This document shows, in pieces, positions 1 to 12,457 of a DNA stretch of 64,000 nucleotides. The translations under genes were made by a program, and so were the position numbers. Position 1 is the first letter of the stretch. Each line of letters starts with the position of its first letter. The stretch is from Aphrophora alni (lineage: Eukaryota > Arthropoda > Insecta > Hemiptera > Aphrophoridae): NCBI GenBank assembly GCA_963513935.1, contig OY740777.1, positions 14,929,092 to 14,993,091 on the forward strand, written 5' to 3'. The notes below the pieces were generated by a model that was given only the letters and a program-made list of their open reading frames with translations, was not told the origin of the DNA and did not search any database.

Positions 1-1650
1 GGAAAAATAAATTATTTGTATTTTTATACCATATTTATACCAACGTAGAGTTATGGGGTTTGAATTAGTTTAATTTGAAACAAAAGATTTAAATGGATAA
101 ATATACAGAATATCTGTAAATAATGTAATTTTAAATTCAAAATTGAGAGAATTGAGTGGGATCAAACCCGGAGAGTAGTTATTATAACTAAATCTCTGAA
201 CCGTTAATTTAAACAGCAACAGCATCATATATTATTGAACTAATATTTCTGTACATTGATATATTTCACATTGATAAATCATAATTAATTGTATTGTATC
301 AGTTATGAATTGCATATTGACGTAATAGTGAACAACATAATGAATTTTGTTTTATTATTTAGAAAAACATTATGTTTTTAGTAAAAATAGATAAACTACA
401 GGGAAACCTTGACAATAAATTTATGTTTCATTTATGTTAATAAGTTACGTGTTTGTAAATCTTTAACATATTTTGAATGCATTACTTTACTTTTTTAATT
501 TTCATAATTAATTGCTTAACATTATCTTTGAATAAAATGTTTGCATTATAAACACAATGATTCTTCAATATCTCTTGGGGTCTTTTCGCTTAAGTTTGTG
601 TTTTCTTATTTGCACTGTGTATAAACGTTTAAAATTCAATATAAATTAATCTTTTCACTTTTAGTTTTAATATTATATAATATTATAGGTTTTAAGTTAG
701 CATAATCATTTCGTCAATGTTTGTGTTATCACGCCATTTATTACTATTTCATTTCAGATTCTAAAAATTTTCATTTGAACAAAATGACAGTTTTCCTTTA
801 TCAATCTGTTATTAACTTATTTTTATATTGTTAATGAGGATGTTACAACTATCTTTAAGACGAGATTTATGAACTCTTTATGAACTAATTTCATTCTTTT
901 GATGAAGTTTAAAATATTTGAGAAACTTCTTTTGAGCAGAAAAATATGGTCTTTTTAATTACACTTTTCCAAAAACTTTGGCATTAACATGCAAGGGTTC
1001 CATCAACTTGCATTACAGGTACCTAAAATGACGAAACTAAATATTTAGAACCGATATCTACAAAGAGGATTACCGATGAATTACTGTGGGTAAATAGAGT
1101 ATTGTATAAAATATTGCTAATATTTTATCATTATTACAATTAAACGTACCATTGTTGTTTATTTCTTCTTAGTTGCTACAAATGTAATGCATAATAAGGG
1201 CGAGATGTAATATATCTAAACAAACTCATTGTTATTTATTATTTATGTAGTTTGTAATTCATTGACGTTTTATTAATGTTTTGTATGTCTGATAATGCAT
1301 TGTACTTTGTTAGCATAAGACCAAAATAAAAAATAAAATCTTTTTGTTCGTGATAATTTTTGTAAAATTTGAACAAACTGTAAATCTCGTAGGCTTCAAC
1401 AAACATTACTTATTCATCACATGGATATCACAAAATCAATATAGTACAACGCAAATCGAAGACAACTCCTGTGTTTATTTTAACAGAGACATAATTTTTG
1501 CTCTAAGACTATACATTATTCACTATCTTTCTTCTATATTCAAGTATTTTTATGGTCAATTACCTTCACTTAAATTAAAAGTGAATTTCAACTTTTTTTT
1601 GTAGATTTTGAGAATTTGTACTCCCCATTTGTATGGAGTAAACTCTTAAT
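1..1650. other. AT-rich DNA, no gene seen
   Basis: Very AT-rich sequence with frequent stops in all frames. The open frame at 1344-1604 has the low-complexity F/Y/I/N composition expected by chance. A box-B-like motif occurs on the minus strand near 150-170, without a convincing partner. Nothing else is recognised. Confidence 0.6.
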
Positions 1651-1659
1651 TCCAAACAC

Positions 1660-2170
1660 ATTTTAATAAAATAACAAAGATATTAAATGGTCTCTATATA
1701 TTCAAACAATTATAAATATTTTGAACTAAAAGATTATTTATATCAATAAAATATTGTAAAATATCTTGCCAGCTTATAAACGATAATTTCTCGCTTGATG
1801 GTTTATATTTGTAGATTATTTTGTTATGTACATAAAAACAATTCTTTTTGGAATTTCACGAATTCGTAATATTTATTTACATAGTTCAAGAATTGTATCT
1901 ACATTTATTTATTTTATACTTAGTACAGACTCACTTCTGTATGGTATAACACAAAGTAACTTTACGATAAACAATTCGTCGGATTTTGAAAATAATATTT
2001 CCCCTTCCTTCTTTTTAACCTTCTCTTAGGGTTTAAATAAAATACTTTTTTTTTCTAAATAAGAAAATATAAGTACGTTGTAAAAGTTTGAAAGTCAGGC
2101 TGATAAATTACTTTTTCTTAAGTTTCTTCAAAAGTTTTGTGGAATGAAACGTGTCTAGAAATGTTAAAAG
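1660..2170 (+). repeat. Segmental duplication block A, copy 1
   Basis: This block is paralogous to 27830-28190 on the same strand. Shared landmarks in the same order are 'ttataaatattttgaac' followed by 'aaaagatt', then 'gaaaataatatttc' with 'ccttcct', 'aataagaaaata' and 'aacgtgtctag'. Identity is patchy, with indels, as expected of an old duplication. No open frame is shared, so the block is non-coding as far as can be seen. Confidence 0.6.
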
Positions 2171-2499
2171 AGTTGGAAAGAATATAAACAGCAGTATGTA
2201 TACCAAAACTGTTTATGGAATTTAGAGATCTTAAATATTTAAAAATGTTCTAATTTTAATATTGCTTCACTTAACGAGTTTCGTAAATTTTCTACTTAAA
2301 ATGTTATAACTTCTCCAAACGTTATTGGATTGTCATCAACTCTCTGACGTCATTTAACAAAACACACAATTATTTATTATTCTCAATGTATATATAACCT
2401 AATGATTGTTCACTTTAATATTTTAAAGCAGTTTCATAATATTCAATATAATTCCATATCCAAGTTTACATAAGCAATAATTTTGTTATTTTATTGATA

Positions 2500-2690
2500 C
2501 ACTAGCTGATGGTCTCAAGTTTACCTGGGGATAGTTGAGATAGTTTTATAAAGAAAAAAAAAACTAATTTATCACCAATCTAATGGTGTTGCTATAGAAA
2601 TAAATTATGCCTAAATAGAGCAACACGGCAATGCTTGTTTTAGAGGTAAAAATCACCCTTGGAATTCAAAATCTAGAACATACAGAGATG
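2500..2690 (+). mobile_element. Retroelement 3'-end-like repeat, copy 1
   Basis: It starts at 'ctagctgatggtctcaag' and shares 'acctggggatagt', 'ttttataaag', 'gctatagaaataa' and 'ttatgcc' with 58348-58520. Short dispersed repeats opening with CTAGCTG are common at the 3' ends of RTE-type LINEs and their SINEs in arthropods; that family assignment is inference. No coding sequence remains. Confidence 0.5.
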
Positions 2691-2999
2691 TAAACTCTGA
2701 TTAGTAAGTAGAAATATCTAAATTTAACAAATTGAATGTAAGTTTATATTTTATCATTTTAAAATTGTATTAGAGAACAATCCTAAATAGTAAATAGTAC
2801 TTAATATTACGAAGTACGAATATGATATTTTATTCAATACAGTAGGCTATATTCCTCTTGAATAAAAAAATATTATAATATACCATCTATAATCAATGAT
2901 ATTATATGAGATATATTTTTGTTGTACATTAAATCCAAGAAAAATATTCTCACGAATGAAATAGTTTGTTAAAAACGTGTATTTTTCAAAATGATCATT

Positions 3000-3700
3000 G
3001 TTTTATTGCACAACTTATGAGTCTCTGATGAAGGTCAGAAAAAGGTTTCAGATGTCTCTAAAATAACGTTTTTCATAATGTTTGAGTTGAGAAGTAATAG
3101 TAAAATTATCTCAATATAACCATACTGACATGAGGGAATAAACAGAAATGTTTAATAATTTAAATATGGGGTCGGAAATTTAAATCAATATAATGAAAAT
3201 TATATGTGAACTAATGTCCTAAAAACAAATTTACATATACAGTTTTAAGACTATGAAAATGTATGGCATTATTTAAAGTCTCTATTTTACAGTCGCCATT
3301 TTTAAATTATACCAATCATAAATCTCTTTTTTATTAAACGTAGCTACATCCTTGAAGATAATGAGATAAATTGTTTCAGTACTTAAAACTTTCTGCCTCA
3401 GAGAAAGTTTCATGAAGTTCATATTTATAGACACTTTTGTAGTTTATGATTTATTACGCACATATATTTTCAAGTTGATCAAACACATATTGGGAACACA
3501 AAGCAAAGTTAAAAGTTTTATTATCGTCACCAACTTTACATTTTATATTTATTACAAAACATTTACATGATACAGTAAAATATTAAAATGGAAACATAAC
3601 TGCATTCAAGTATTACAGGGACGTTAATAATCCATAAGAATAATACATTCTAACATGTTTTCGGATTGATAAGTTCATTGTAATAACCTACAGTCAATTA
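3000..3700 (+). repeat. Diverged extra copy of the start of block D
   Basis: It contains 'tttaaatatggggtcggaaattta' with the following 'aatataatgaaaattat' and 'cctaaaaaca', matching 20680-20760 and 36670-36740. Its second half ('atgatttattac', 'aaagttttattatc', 'actttaca') resembles 34290-34400. It is more diverged than the D1/D2 pair. No coding content is seen. Confidence 0.5.
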
Positions 3701-3709
3701 ATTTGTGAT

Positions 3710-5980
3710 TCTTTGTACACTTTATATACTTATATTTTTTGTATACTCTGCCGTTGTCTTTTCCTTAGTAGGGAGAACTTTAAAAAGGGGAAGATAATTT
3801 TAAGGGAAAAAAAATTTTAACTGATTCGTATGTAACAACATGAACTGGACAGTGTTAAATAATTATAATATGTTACATTAGTAATGATTTAAAATTACCT
3901 TTATTCTTACTCAAATTAAAATAGTACCTGTAATAAATGTGTTTGATTTTGAGGATCACGTAAAATAAAACTTTTTTTTTAATCCTAGAAAAACCTTAAA
4001 TCGTATGTTACTATCTATAATTTAGACTGTGAAGGGCAAAGACTCCAAAAAGGGCAATTCATCAGTAATAATTTCTTAAGAATGTTTAGTAGTAAATCTT
4101 TTAATTACATTAGTAAGTTTTTTACTTATTTTATTCCAATACTATCATTTGTCTAAATTTATAATTATTTCAGGAACTTCATATATTTTTTAAACTCAAC
4201 AACCAGACCATGAATAAAATATAGTTCTTAAAACTTTTAACAAACAGAATCAACAATTATAATACAGATTTTCATTCCTTTTTTTATAGTTGTATAAAGG
4301 AAAAACATATCTGTTTACTTTTACAGATTACTTTTATAAACCTGTAAAGCGAAACTGACTTTCTATGTGGTGTTTGTAGAAATATATGTTTTATATCCAT
4401 TTAATAAATCCTATTTCGATTTTAGTGAATTATTGTATAAAGAAGATGATATATAGAGTTTATAAACTTTTAATAACGCGAAAAACAGCTTCTGTAAAAT
4501 TAAGAACAAAGTCAAGGGATATAAAATCTTTATTAATGCACTCAGTAACTTAGAATTAATTGTTAATATTATTTTGTATAGTAATAAGATTTTAAAAAAA
4601 AGTTGCATGATGGAATTTTTTTTATTGTAATTGTTTTAAAAAGTTTTTTAAAAAAATATTATGTATTAAAGCTTTACTTAATTTTCAAAAAATATTGTTT
4701 TGTTTTTAAACAGTTTAATTAGATTGGAAATAAAAAAAATAAAAATAAAAAATACATATACAACAGCTGAAATGAAAAAATAATGATGTTAAATTATGTT
4801 TGAAGTACAAATAATGACGATGTACGGCAGCGCTCGTTACAGAGCTAACTGTGCTAAAGTTATTGCTTTATCCTGTGTTCCAACTTTCTGAATGAAGGAA
4901 GTATCAGTGCCAATTTAATCAAGGACAAATGTTCTCAACCAATTTCTTTTCCTTGAGGACAAGAGTTTTAGGAGCTATATTAGGCTACACCCTTCTATCA
5001 TCAGCTGTTATTAGGGGAAATATTTTCTATCACAGAATAACTACAAGAGGTAGTTTCTCCAATATTGTGTTGTTCTTCTTGAAAATGGTGTAGTAATCCC
5101 ACAGAAATGCTTAAACCACACACAATACTGTGGAATTTTCTTACTTCTACTGTATCCATAACTTTTTTTCATTTGTTTTATATGATGTAATGTTGCTTAT
5201 AGAAACTGCTCTTTGTCTATGAACTCTGAAATATTAAATACTTACTTCAATGCAGATAACGTTAAACTTTTCTTTTGACTTTAATATAAGTTTTATCTTT
5301 TTTCTGGATCTCATGTTAGGATTTCGTTTTAAAGTCTTTTTACAATAAAATTTCACTACATCTTAAAAAACGTTTTAATAAAATATAAATTTATACTATT
5401 CGTCTTAAACCACAAGCAGACATAACGAAAATTCGTAATAATGATACAAAATAATGTTCGATAACGCATTTTTAAATAATAAAATATTTATCAATACAGG
5501 AGGATTTAGTATTTTCTGAATAATTAAAGGAAATAAACATATATCCATATACTACAGTATAAATCACTGTATTCATTACTTATTTTAATACATATTTTGT
5601 AAGTGTTATTAGTGCAACTGTTAAACCAATAACTATATTTTATTAGAAACATTAGGAGTTGCAAGTTAATTAGATTTTATCATTGAATTTATTTGTTAAA
5701 ATCTGTTGAATTTAAAATTGATAATGCTTTGCTTAAATGTTTCAAAAATCTCTCATTGTTTAGACTTAACATCTTCAGATGAAGTTTGACTACTGTATTA
5801 AAAAAAAAGGAATTATGAATTTGTTTTAGCAGAAATAGTGTAAGATACTTTAATAATAATTGATATATATTTTGAAAGTTTCGCTTTCCATCTTTAACAT
5901 ACGATTAATTTTTATGCATTTATTTAAGTTTCTTGATTTTAACGCTTATACGTTTTTACCAGCTTATATGTTAAAATAAA
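3710..5980. other. AT-rich DNA, no gene seen
   Basis: Roughly 2.3 kb without a supported gene, RNA or repeat. The minus-strand open frame at 4411-4608 is leucine/lysine-rich and fits chance in AT-rich DNA. The stretch at 4820-5150 is slightly richer in GC but has no long frame. Confidence 0.55.
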
Positions 5981-5989
5981 TAATACTTT

Positions 5990-6112
5990 AAGTGAAAAAT
6001 ATATGACCTAGACTGGGAGTTGAACACAGGAGCTTTTGTTTTACGCGCCAATGTTCTACCTGCAATATTTTGTTTCTGTTTATATTACTAAATACTACGT
6101 TAGGAACGACAT
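5990..6112 (-). mobile_element. tRNA-derived SINE, truncated copy
   Basis: Reverse-strand copy of the element at 6209-6392. The ends match ('agtgaaaaatata', 'gacctag.ctggga.ttga', 'cgttag.aacgacat'). It keeps the box-B side of the tRNA-like part, but the box-A side is missing or scrambled. It lies head to head with the second copy, about 100 bp away. Confidence 0.6.
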
Positions 6113-6208
6113 TTATATTCCTTACTTATGTATTGATTGATTTTATGCTTATACGTTGTTACTTTAGGTTTTTTTTTTTTTTTGCTTTATGTTGAAAATA
6201 TTAATTAG

Positions 6209-6392
6209 AATGTCGTTTCTAACGAGGTACTTAATTTGATAACACGAAAATTGCATCAAAAAGCAAATTCAAGTGTGAAGTTTACGCGAAGTGTTCAGAA
6301 GCGACTAAGGATAGCTCAGTTGGTAGAGTATTGCCACGTAAAGCCAAAGGTGATGTATCAATTCCCAGCCTAGGTCGTATATTTTTCACTGG
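6209..6392 (+). mobile_element. tRNA-derived SINE
   Basis: A tRNA-like segment begins near 6307 and has an A box ('tagctcagttgg', 6312-6323) and a diverged B box ('ggtgatgtatcaattcc', 6349-6365), which would form an internal RNA polymerase III promoter. 'ggatagctcagttggtagag' resembles the 5' half of tRNA-Lys-type tRNAs. About 100 bp of non-tRNA sequence lies 5' of it and is shared with the inverted copy at 5990-6112. The anticodon arm does not fold as a functional tRNA, so this is a SINE rather than a tRNA gene. Confidence 0.65.
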
Positions 6393-6399
6393 AAATATT

Positions 6400-7150
6400 A
6401 TTTAATTTATTTAAGTATTCTTATAGATTTTAGTAAAACTAAAGTTTTATTCCTAATGAATTAACAAACTCCCAAGCAAACGAAAAACTTATAAAACGTA
6501 TATAAAATATAATATTTTATATTACATACGTCTAACTTAAAATAGAAATCATTAGTTGTTGCCGAAAAGTAAAAGAAATTCATAAATAACTCATATCTTC
6601 ACTTTTCTGACTTTTAAAAACAAACATAGGTATAAAGGAAAACAAAGTATAATTGTCTGGAAGCTTTGGGATTGAAAGCAAACAAAGCATCATTATGATG
6701 ACGAGAGTTATTGTTTAGTAAGGTTTTCGTAGCATATTTATAACAAGTAGGATTTGTAACGACAAAACCTTTCCGCTATGTTTCACTGAAGAACCGTTTG
6801 ATGTACTTGAATAACAGAGTTTGTAAAAAATAAAACTATAGTAAAAAAAAAAAAACTTAAAAATTTATAATTAACCAGGTATGATAATATTGCCATAACT
6901 CGCAGAATAATCACTTTTATAGAGACAATAAGAATAATGGTGTCAATGAATTAATGTTTATAGATTTACTTTTTTGTCACGTCTTCAATTGCCAGAAGGG
7001 TAAAACAAATTTCAAAGATCGACTTTCAATAGTTTTAGTTTTAGTTTAAAACTTTGATAACCCAAATGATCAATTGAATTAAATTTGTTCCTTGAAAAAA
7101 AATCGCTTACAGTTATAACAGTATATAAATAAAATTATCATCCGTTAACT
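6400..7150. other. AT-rich DNA, no gene seen
   Basis: No supported frame, RNA gene or repeat. There is an A-run at 6844-6856 and otherwise ordinary AT-rich sequence. Confidence 0.55.
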
Positions 7151-7153
7151 CTA

Positions 7154-7400
7154 AAATGGACAGGTTTCATCTGAGCTGTGAGCTGCGCGTGGAAGGGAGG
7201 TACAAGATTGTAGTTTGAGGCCGCGTGGGGACAGAGGCATTGTAGGGGCCGACTACTGTCCACGATGCAGCGGTCTTACAGACATCGTTGTTAGTACCAA
7301 CAACCAACACAACCTTCCCCCACCACCTCACCGCTGCTTAGACCACGCCTAGACCCACTGCGCACCCAAACTTCATAGCTCAGATGAAACCTGTCCATTT
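7154..7400. mobile_element. GC-rich MITE-like element, 247 bp
   Basis: The ends are near-perfect inverted repeats of about 24 bp (left 'aaatggacaggtttcatc' + 'tgagct'; right is its reverse complement). The interior is strikingly GC-rich against flanks that are mostly A/T. There is no coding capacity. A non-autonomous DNA transposon is the best fit, but no clear target-site duplication is visible, so the superfamily is unknown. Confidence 0.75.
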
Positions 7401-7699
7401 GTGTGTTTTTAAGTATTTCACTCTATACAATAAAACATAATTTATGCCAACTCAGTCGGCTACGATATCATTTTACTTTGGACAAAAAATAATGTGTACT
7501 ATATAATTATCTCGGAGTGATTTGTTCCTAGTATATATATAATTTTTTAAATTCAAAATAAGTACATTTCAAGAGTTGTTATATCAAGTGCAATTTAATA
7601 CTATACATTTTTGTTAAAGTTCTGCCTAACGATCTACTTTAATTTATTAATGAGGAAAAGTTTACTTTCTATGGCAATTATCAGTGGAATTTCTATTGT

Positions 7700-7752
7700 T
7701 TTATTACACCACAGGTGTTTCGGAACAGGCCCCATCATCAGGTATTTTTCAA
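7700..7752 (-). ncRNA. Hammerhead-like core, locus 1
   Basis: On the minus strand CTGATGA (7735-7741) is followed by a possible four-pair hairpin and then GAAAC (7717-7721). The GAAAC runs into a perfect 5-bp hairpin, ACACC-TGT-GGTGT, ending with an A where the cleavage base would sit; this matches the position of stem III. The first nucleotide after the CTGATGA box is unpaired, and I find no good stem I. It is followed by AATAAA. It is probably a decayed relative of a hammerhead, if related at all. Confidence 0.25.
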
Positions 7753-7889
7753 AAATTATAATATACAATACACAATCATTTATACAAAGTATAACTCTGT
7801 CAACTGTCAACAAAGGGTTTCTGCCTGGCTCTGAATATTTTTTCAGTCTACACAAAGAATTATTACACAACAAATGTGATCATTTTTAA

Positions 7890-9430
7890 AACATATTTTG
7901 TGTATTTTGTGTACATATTCCTTGTGATATGTTGTTATGTGTATTGTTATGTAAGTTGCGTGATAAAATAATAGAATTTCTAGGTAATACTGAAATTATA
8001 AATACTGAATTTAGTTTTAAATTTCCTTGTAGTGCTTTCTATAAGTACTTCTTTAAATTTAATTTAATATTGTGAGCGTGGATAAATATATAATATACTC
8101 ACTGTTTACCAACCTAAAATTTAAAAAATCACACCATCCATGGTTATTATAAACCAATAATTTTAACTAAAGATCAATAACAGAGCTTATGTGATCTAAC
8201 AGACATAACATTTAAAGTAAAGCAGAAATTAGGAAACTAATTGCAAATTAGGTTTATTTTAAATAAAATAATCTGAGTATGTTTTCAAAATAGAAATGTG
8301 TGAAAAGGAAGTATATGAGTATTGTATTTATATGATTTTATTTTAGTAATTTACTGGCAATATTATGAATTAAAAAATAATTAATTAAGTTCTAAGTAAG
8401 ATGAAAAGGTGAAATAATGTAAAATGTTAAACATTTATAAAACCTGCAAAGTTTACACATTTTCTACAAACAAACAACCCCAGTCACTTTCTTTTTATCC
8501 TGTATTAATCCTACTACTTCCTAGGCTTCTAACTTTGGTGTTGATTCACTAAACTTCGAGATCTTCTTAGAAGAAATCCTCAACTTGAGCAGAAAGTAAA
8601 CTCTTTTATTTCTGTCTTTTTTCCACTAAATAAAAACATAATAATGCTAACAAACGTAGATTCGCTGATTCTATAAATACTCCGAAGTGATATCAAGAGT
8701 ATATTTTACATAACTAACCTAATTTGGATTTGACACCTGATCGAAGTATGCCATTTTATGAGATTTAAGTAGATATGATATTTTAAAAAACATATTCTCA
8801 TACAATCGGGTACAATTTTAAAACTTAACAATATTTATCGTTAAAAGTTTACTTATAAGACGCTTAGTTATCATTATTTTTTTTACAAGTTAACGTTATC
8901 TATTTATATATGGGTTATCAAGCTACACGTAATTAGAAATTTAGGTGAACGAATTGAAAATTATTAAATTGTTTTTACAAAACTTATTATTTGCTAATCA
9001 AACATACATACTATAATAATTAAGAATTATTTACAATTTTTAAAACCGAGAAAATTTATTAACATTGTATGTAATGTAAAAGAATCTCACTGCTTTTAGG
9101 AAAACAAAAGAGAAAGTGAAAGAAACAATTATGTCTGCAGTTAAACTACCTTCAATTGTTGTCTCTAATTCCTTTGGAAATAAAAGTAAATTGGGAACGT
9201 GACGTCATCAGTATTCAAGAGCAGGCTGTTTGTTTAGCACGATTTGAAAAGACAAAAAGATAGCAAAATTTGAGAAGTTTATTTTTTATTTATTTTTGTG
9301 TGTGTGGACTCTAATATAATAAAACACAATCTTTAATATTGAACGCAGTAGTTCTACCCCTACTTAAGATTTATCTGCTATAATTCAACGAAATTACCAC
9401 CTGAATGACTACGAATTAGAAGATATTAAA
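7890..9430. other. AT-rich DNA, no gene seen
   Basis: No gene is supported. The open frames at 7611-7889 (+) and 7634-7873 (-) overlap each other and span the hammerhead-like locus 1; neither resembles a protein family I know. The rest is ordinary AT-rich sequence. Confidence 0.5.
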
Positions 9431-9438
9431 GTTAGAAC

Positions 9439-9850
9439 AATAAGGCTCCAAGTGCAAATGGTTTATCAGATGAAATATGCAAAGCTGGTGGATCCTATAA
9501 AGTCATTGAGATGTATGGTTTAATGGTTCAGATTTGTAAGGATGAAGTAATTCCAAAGGACTTGATTGTGCTTGATGATGGATAGGAGATATTTTGTATT
9601 GCACTGAATCATTTTTTTGCCAAACTTGGAGAAACCAAGGAGGTTTCCCTAGTAACCGGTCAACTATGGACCAAATATTTACTTAGAGGTATATCTGTGA
9701 GGAAATGAGAGAATATAACTAGGAAGTTTCTATGATCTTCGTCGATTTGAAAACGGCATACGGTACAATTCCGAGATATAATCCTAAGCGAAATGGTAAA
9801 TATGGAAGTCCTAAAGAATGTCTGTTAAATATGAAAAAAATAGTAGCTCA
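9439..9850 (+). mobile_element. Degenerate non-LTR retrotransposon, reverse transcriptase part
   Basis: Translation in two frames gives conserved LINE reverse transcriptase segments. From 9439 it reads a 'KAPxxxGLSDEICKAGG' block followed by 'EVIPKD', the N-terminal RT motif. From about 9657, in a shifted frame, it reads 'RSTMDQIFT', an in-frame stop, then 'MIFVDLKTAYGTIPR', matching the block with the first catalytic aspartate (usually F-x-D-x-x-K-A-Y-D). Several stops and at least one frameshift make it a dead copy. The catalytic YxDD block is not present; the coding match ends near 9850 at an inserted element. Confidence 0.8.
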
Positions 9851-10325
9851 GGGTTAAGTGTGGTGGTAGCACATCTGCCCTAGTAAGAAGTGGTGTATGA
9901 CAATGTGTTCCACAACTGTATCTCCTGTTTTATCAACATCAGGAGTTGATAGTGCTGTAGTAGACCAAAGAGTACCAAGTTGGTATTATATTGGAAATGA
10001 TGATCCAAATACTTTCGTATGCAGGTGTTATTTTTATAATTGGTACAAGCTTATTAAGTATATTACAGGTTTTAACCTCGGGATGAAGTGACCCTTTGCT
10101 ATTATCTTGTAATACAGCAGGAAGTATTTTTTGTTATTATTATTATTATTATTATTAATATTATTGTTTATTATGTTATTATGAATTTTATTTTATATGT
10201 ATTACATTTTATAATGTGAACAGTTGTCTATTTTATTATTAAGCATATAAGATTGTAAAATTTTTCCTGTTAAAATTATGTATAAAAGAGGGTCAAATAA
10301 ATAAATTTTCAATTTTCAATAATGA
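9851..10325 (+). mobile_element. Insertion splitting the LINE; TTA microsatellite and A/T-rich tail
   Basis: This block lies between the RT part and the C-terminal part of the same degenerate LINE. It begins with a box-A-like 'tagctcaggg', contains a (TTA)n run at 10132-10158 and ends in 'aataaataaattttcaat'. An ordered repeat with a tail like this fits a SINE or LINE 3' end, but the family is not recognised. The open frame at 9897-10091 shows no known domain. Confidence 0.4.
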
Positions 10326-10980
10326 AGCCTTTCTGAAATTACACAAGGAGGTACGTAAAGTAAGACTACGTGCAAATGAATAAATGACTAACTGTAGGTA
10401 GGATAGACAAATTCATTACCAGAGAGCATTATAATTTCCTAGGTTATTGTATTGTAGCAGTCGCCAGTCTTGTTATTTCGATTCAACAATATTTAAAGAA
10501 GGCTTGGATGAAATAATGGAAGTAAGGAGATGAACATCGCCCTGAAACAGGGAACATTTTCCTTGCTCAAAATAATAAAAAGCAGGTTAATTAGTGATTT
10601 AACTAAGTTTATAATTTACAAAGCTCTTATTAGACCAGTGGCAATGGAAAGTTTCGTTGAAGAAAGAATAAAGAATTGTAAGAGGACTACGAATCTATAA
10701 CTCTCGTCTCATGAAGATTCAAAGACTAAAATTGTTTGGTTATATTCTGAGAATGAATGATGGTAGAACAGCCACAAATTTGTACAGGGGAAAACTTAAA
10801 ATAGGACGAAGGGACAGCAACAGACGCGACATCTGACAGCGTCTAGCGATATGAGGCAGCTAAATCTCAGATTGAGTATCATGTTAAAGACCGAGACAGA
10901 AGGACGGCGGTTTTGTACGTCAATTGGAACTAAATTCGTCTGTTGTGCCAGTAAAGAAGAAGAAGATTTGTTTGTTTAGT
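10326..10980 (+). mobile_element. Degenerate non-LTR retrotransposon, C-terminal part
   Basis: Broken frames encode the region downstream of the RT core: 'SLLKIIKSRLIS' and 'IYKALIRPV' (thumb region), then 'RLMKIQRLKLFGYILRMNDG' and a basic segment ending in a 'VPVKKKKI'-type terminus. This layout is typical of the C-terminus of LINEs with an RLKWxGHxxRM block. Multiple stops and frameshifts show it is inactive. It continues the RT fragment at 9439-9850. Confidence 0.75.
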
Positions 10981-12330
10981 AAATTCATTTTTTTACTCAA
11001 ACAAAAGCAAATAAATACATTTTTTTTTCTGTAATGAACTACATAAAATGAAACATATTATTTTAAATTAAAATACATGAAATGAACGTTTATTTATTGC
11101 TACACCTGATAATTTATTCCATTCATAAATAAAAGTAGAGTGTTAATGAATTCAATAAAATTCACTTCCAAAGTAAACCAGAATAACCTTTTCCCGCTGT
11201 AATTAAGAGTTTTGATAAAAAGGGAGACCAATTAGTTTACAAGGAAAAGCTTTTAGCAAAAAACGACAGCATAGACAAAGTGTTGAGGGGAGGGTGGTAG
11301 ATGTAATGTAGGGTTTTAGGATTTCTTTAATTGCAACCAAAGCAATTATGAAAAGTATTATAGCTTTATATTAAACATGTTTTAGAATGCATTTAGTTAA
11401 ATAAAAAACGTTTGCTATAAATACAAGAAAAATATACTGTAATATAAAACACTTAACATTTGTTCATTTAACAGATTTTCTTGGAACTCGTACGAACTCA
11501 TTTCGAATTTGTCAAATTAGTGAAAGGCTTCTGATACTGTTTGTTCTTGTATCCTATAGGACTTGGTAAGTTATATTTAAATGTAAATCTAAATCAATTT
11601 ACTGTGATTTTTATAACTTTCTTCAAACGTTTACAATTTTCCCCAAAACTGTTAAAAAAAAAATCCCTATCCTGAAAACATTTGTTGTTTTCCTTAACTA
11701 GATAAAACCCTAATAAATGCAGACTTTAGACCATTATTAAAAATGATTTCGTGCAATATTAAAAAAGGTATTATCACTTCAAAAATGGTTCCAATTATAT
11801 GAAAATTAAATACAGTAGATTCAAAATAGTAAACACAGTAAATAATGCTTTTTAGTTCAGAACTGAGGTATCAACTTCCAACATTTTGTAATATTTTTTG
11901 TAAAATCTAGAACAAACATAAAAACTCAAGAGGGAATGGTATTAACAAAAAATACAAAATGCAATATAAAGTTTGATTCCTACTAAGAAAAGATCAAGTA
12001 CAATTTTAATGAAAATATTCACTCTATTATTGTTAGTTGTAAATGTAAATTCCTCCAGATGTAAAAGATGTACATTTTATCCAAACCTTCCAAATGTATT
12101 TTCACACTTGTTTCTTTTACAAAAATCTCGGAACATATTACGTTTAGCAAAAAAGTAAACACGATTATAATTTTTTTCTACAACGTTCAGTTTCAAAGAT
12201 ATAACAGTTAAAATATCGCGTTTGTGCACTTGGAATGAAGATACAACAATTAAGCCTTATATATCTCAAAAAATGTAGCTCGACCGAAAACATTAAAATA
12301 ATTTATGTTAAACGACTTTAAATATTCTAA
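10981..12330. other. AT-rich DNA, no gene seen
   Basis: No supported gene. The open frame at 11973-12158 is short and unlike any known family. The segments 'gtagatgtaatgtagggtttta' at 11298 and 'gagttagttaatgtagggtttta' at 14716, each with 'accaattag/accaattaatt' and 'aaagcttttagcaaaaa/aagtgtttaacaaaaa' nearby, suggest another diverged duplicate pair (about 11200-11350 and 14650-14770). Confidence 0.45.
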
Positions 12331-12382
12331 AAATACACGATAACAAAAAACCGAACACAATTCTCACAAAAAATACGCCTAA

Positions 12383-12426
12383 GTATCAGACGCGTTTTAA
12401 CGACAAGGTCGTCCTCTTCAGTGATA
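12383..12426 (-). ncRNA. Hammerhead-like core, foldback left arm
   Basis: Read on the minus strand: TATCA (stem I, 5' side), an intact CTGAAGA box (12415-12421), a 6-bp hairpin GACGAC-CTT-GTCGTT (stem II), then AAAAC in place of GAAAC, the self-complementary ACGCGT (minimal stem III), a C at the cleavage position and TGATAC pairing back as stem I. One core residue (G12) is mutated and one unpaired G lies between the box and stem II, so activity is doubtful. Confidence 0.4.
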
Positions 12427-12457
12427 GTTGAGTTATAGTTTGATTGGTGTAGCTTGT

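Noticed and set aside
135..215. tRNA-like sequence on the minus strand with a 'gggtttgatccc' B-box-like stretch
   Set aside because: No matching A box at the right distance and no arm pairing; one motif is not enough.
3010..3060. CTGATGA motif at about 3016 as another hammerhead-like core
   Set aside because: No GAAAC box follows at a suitable distance.
7611..7889. 92-residue plus-strand frame and its 79-residue antisense partner
   Set aside because: No domain, AT-biased composition, and the frame covers a hammerhead-like motif; mirror frames of this kind arise by chance.
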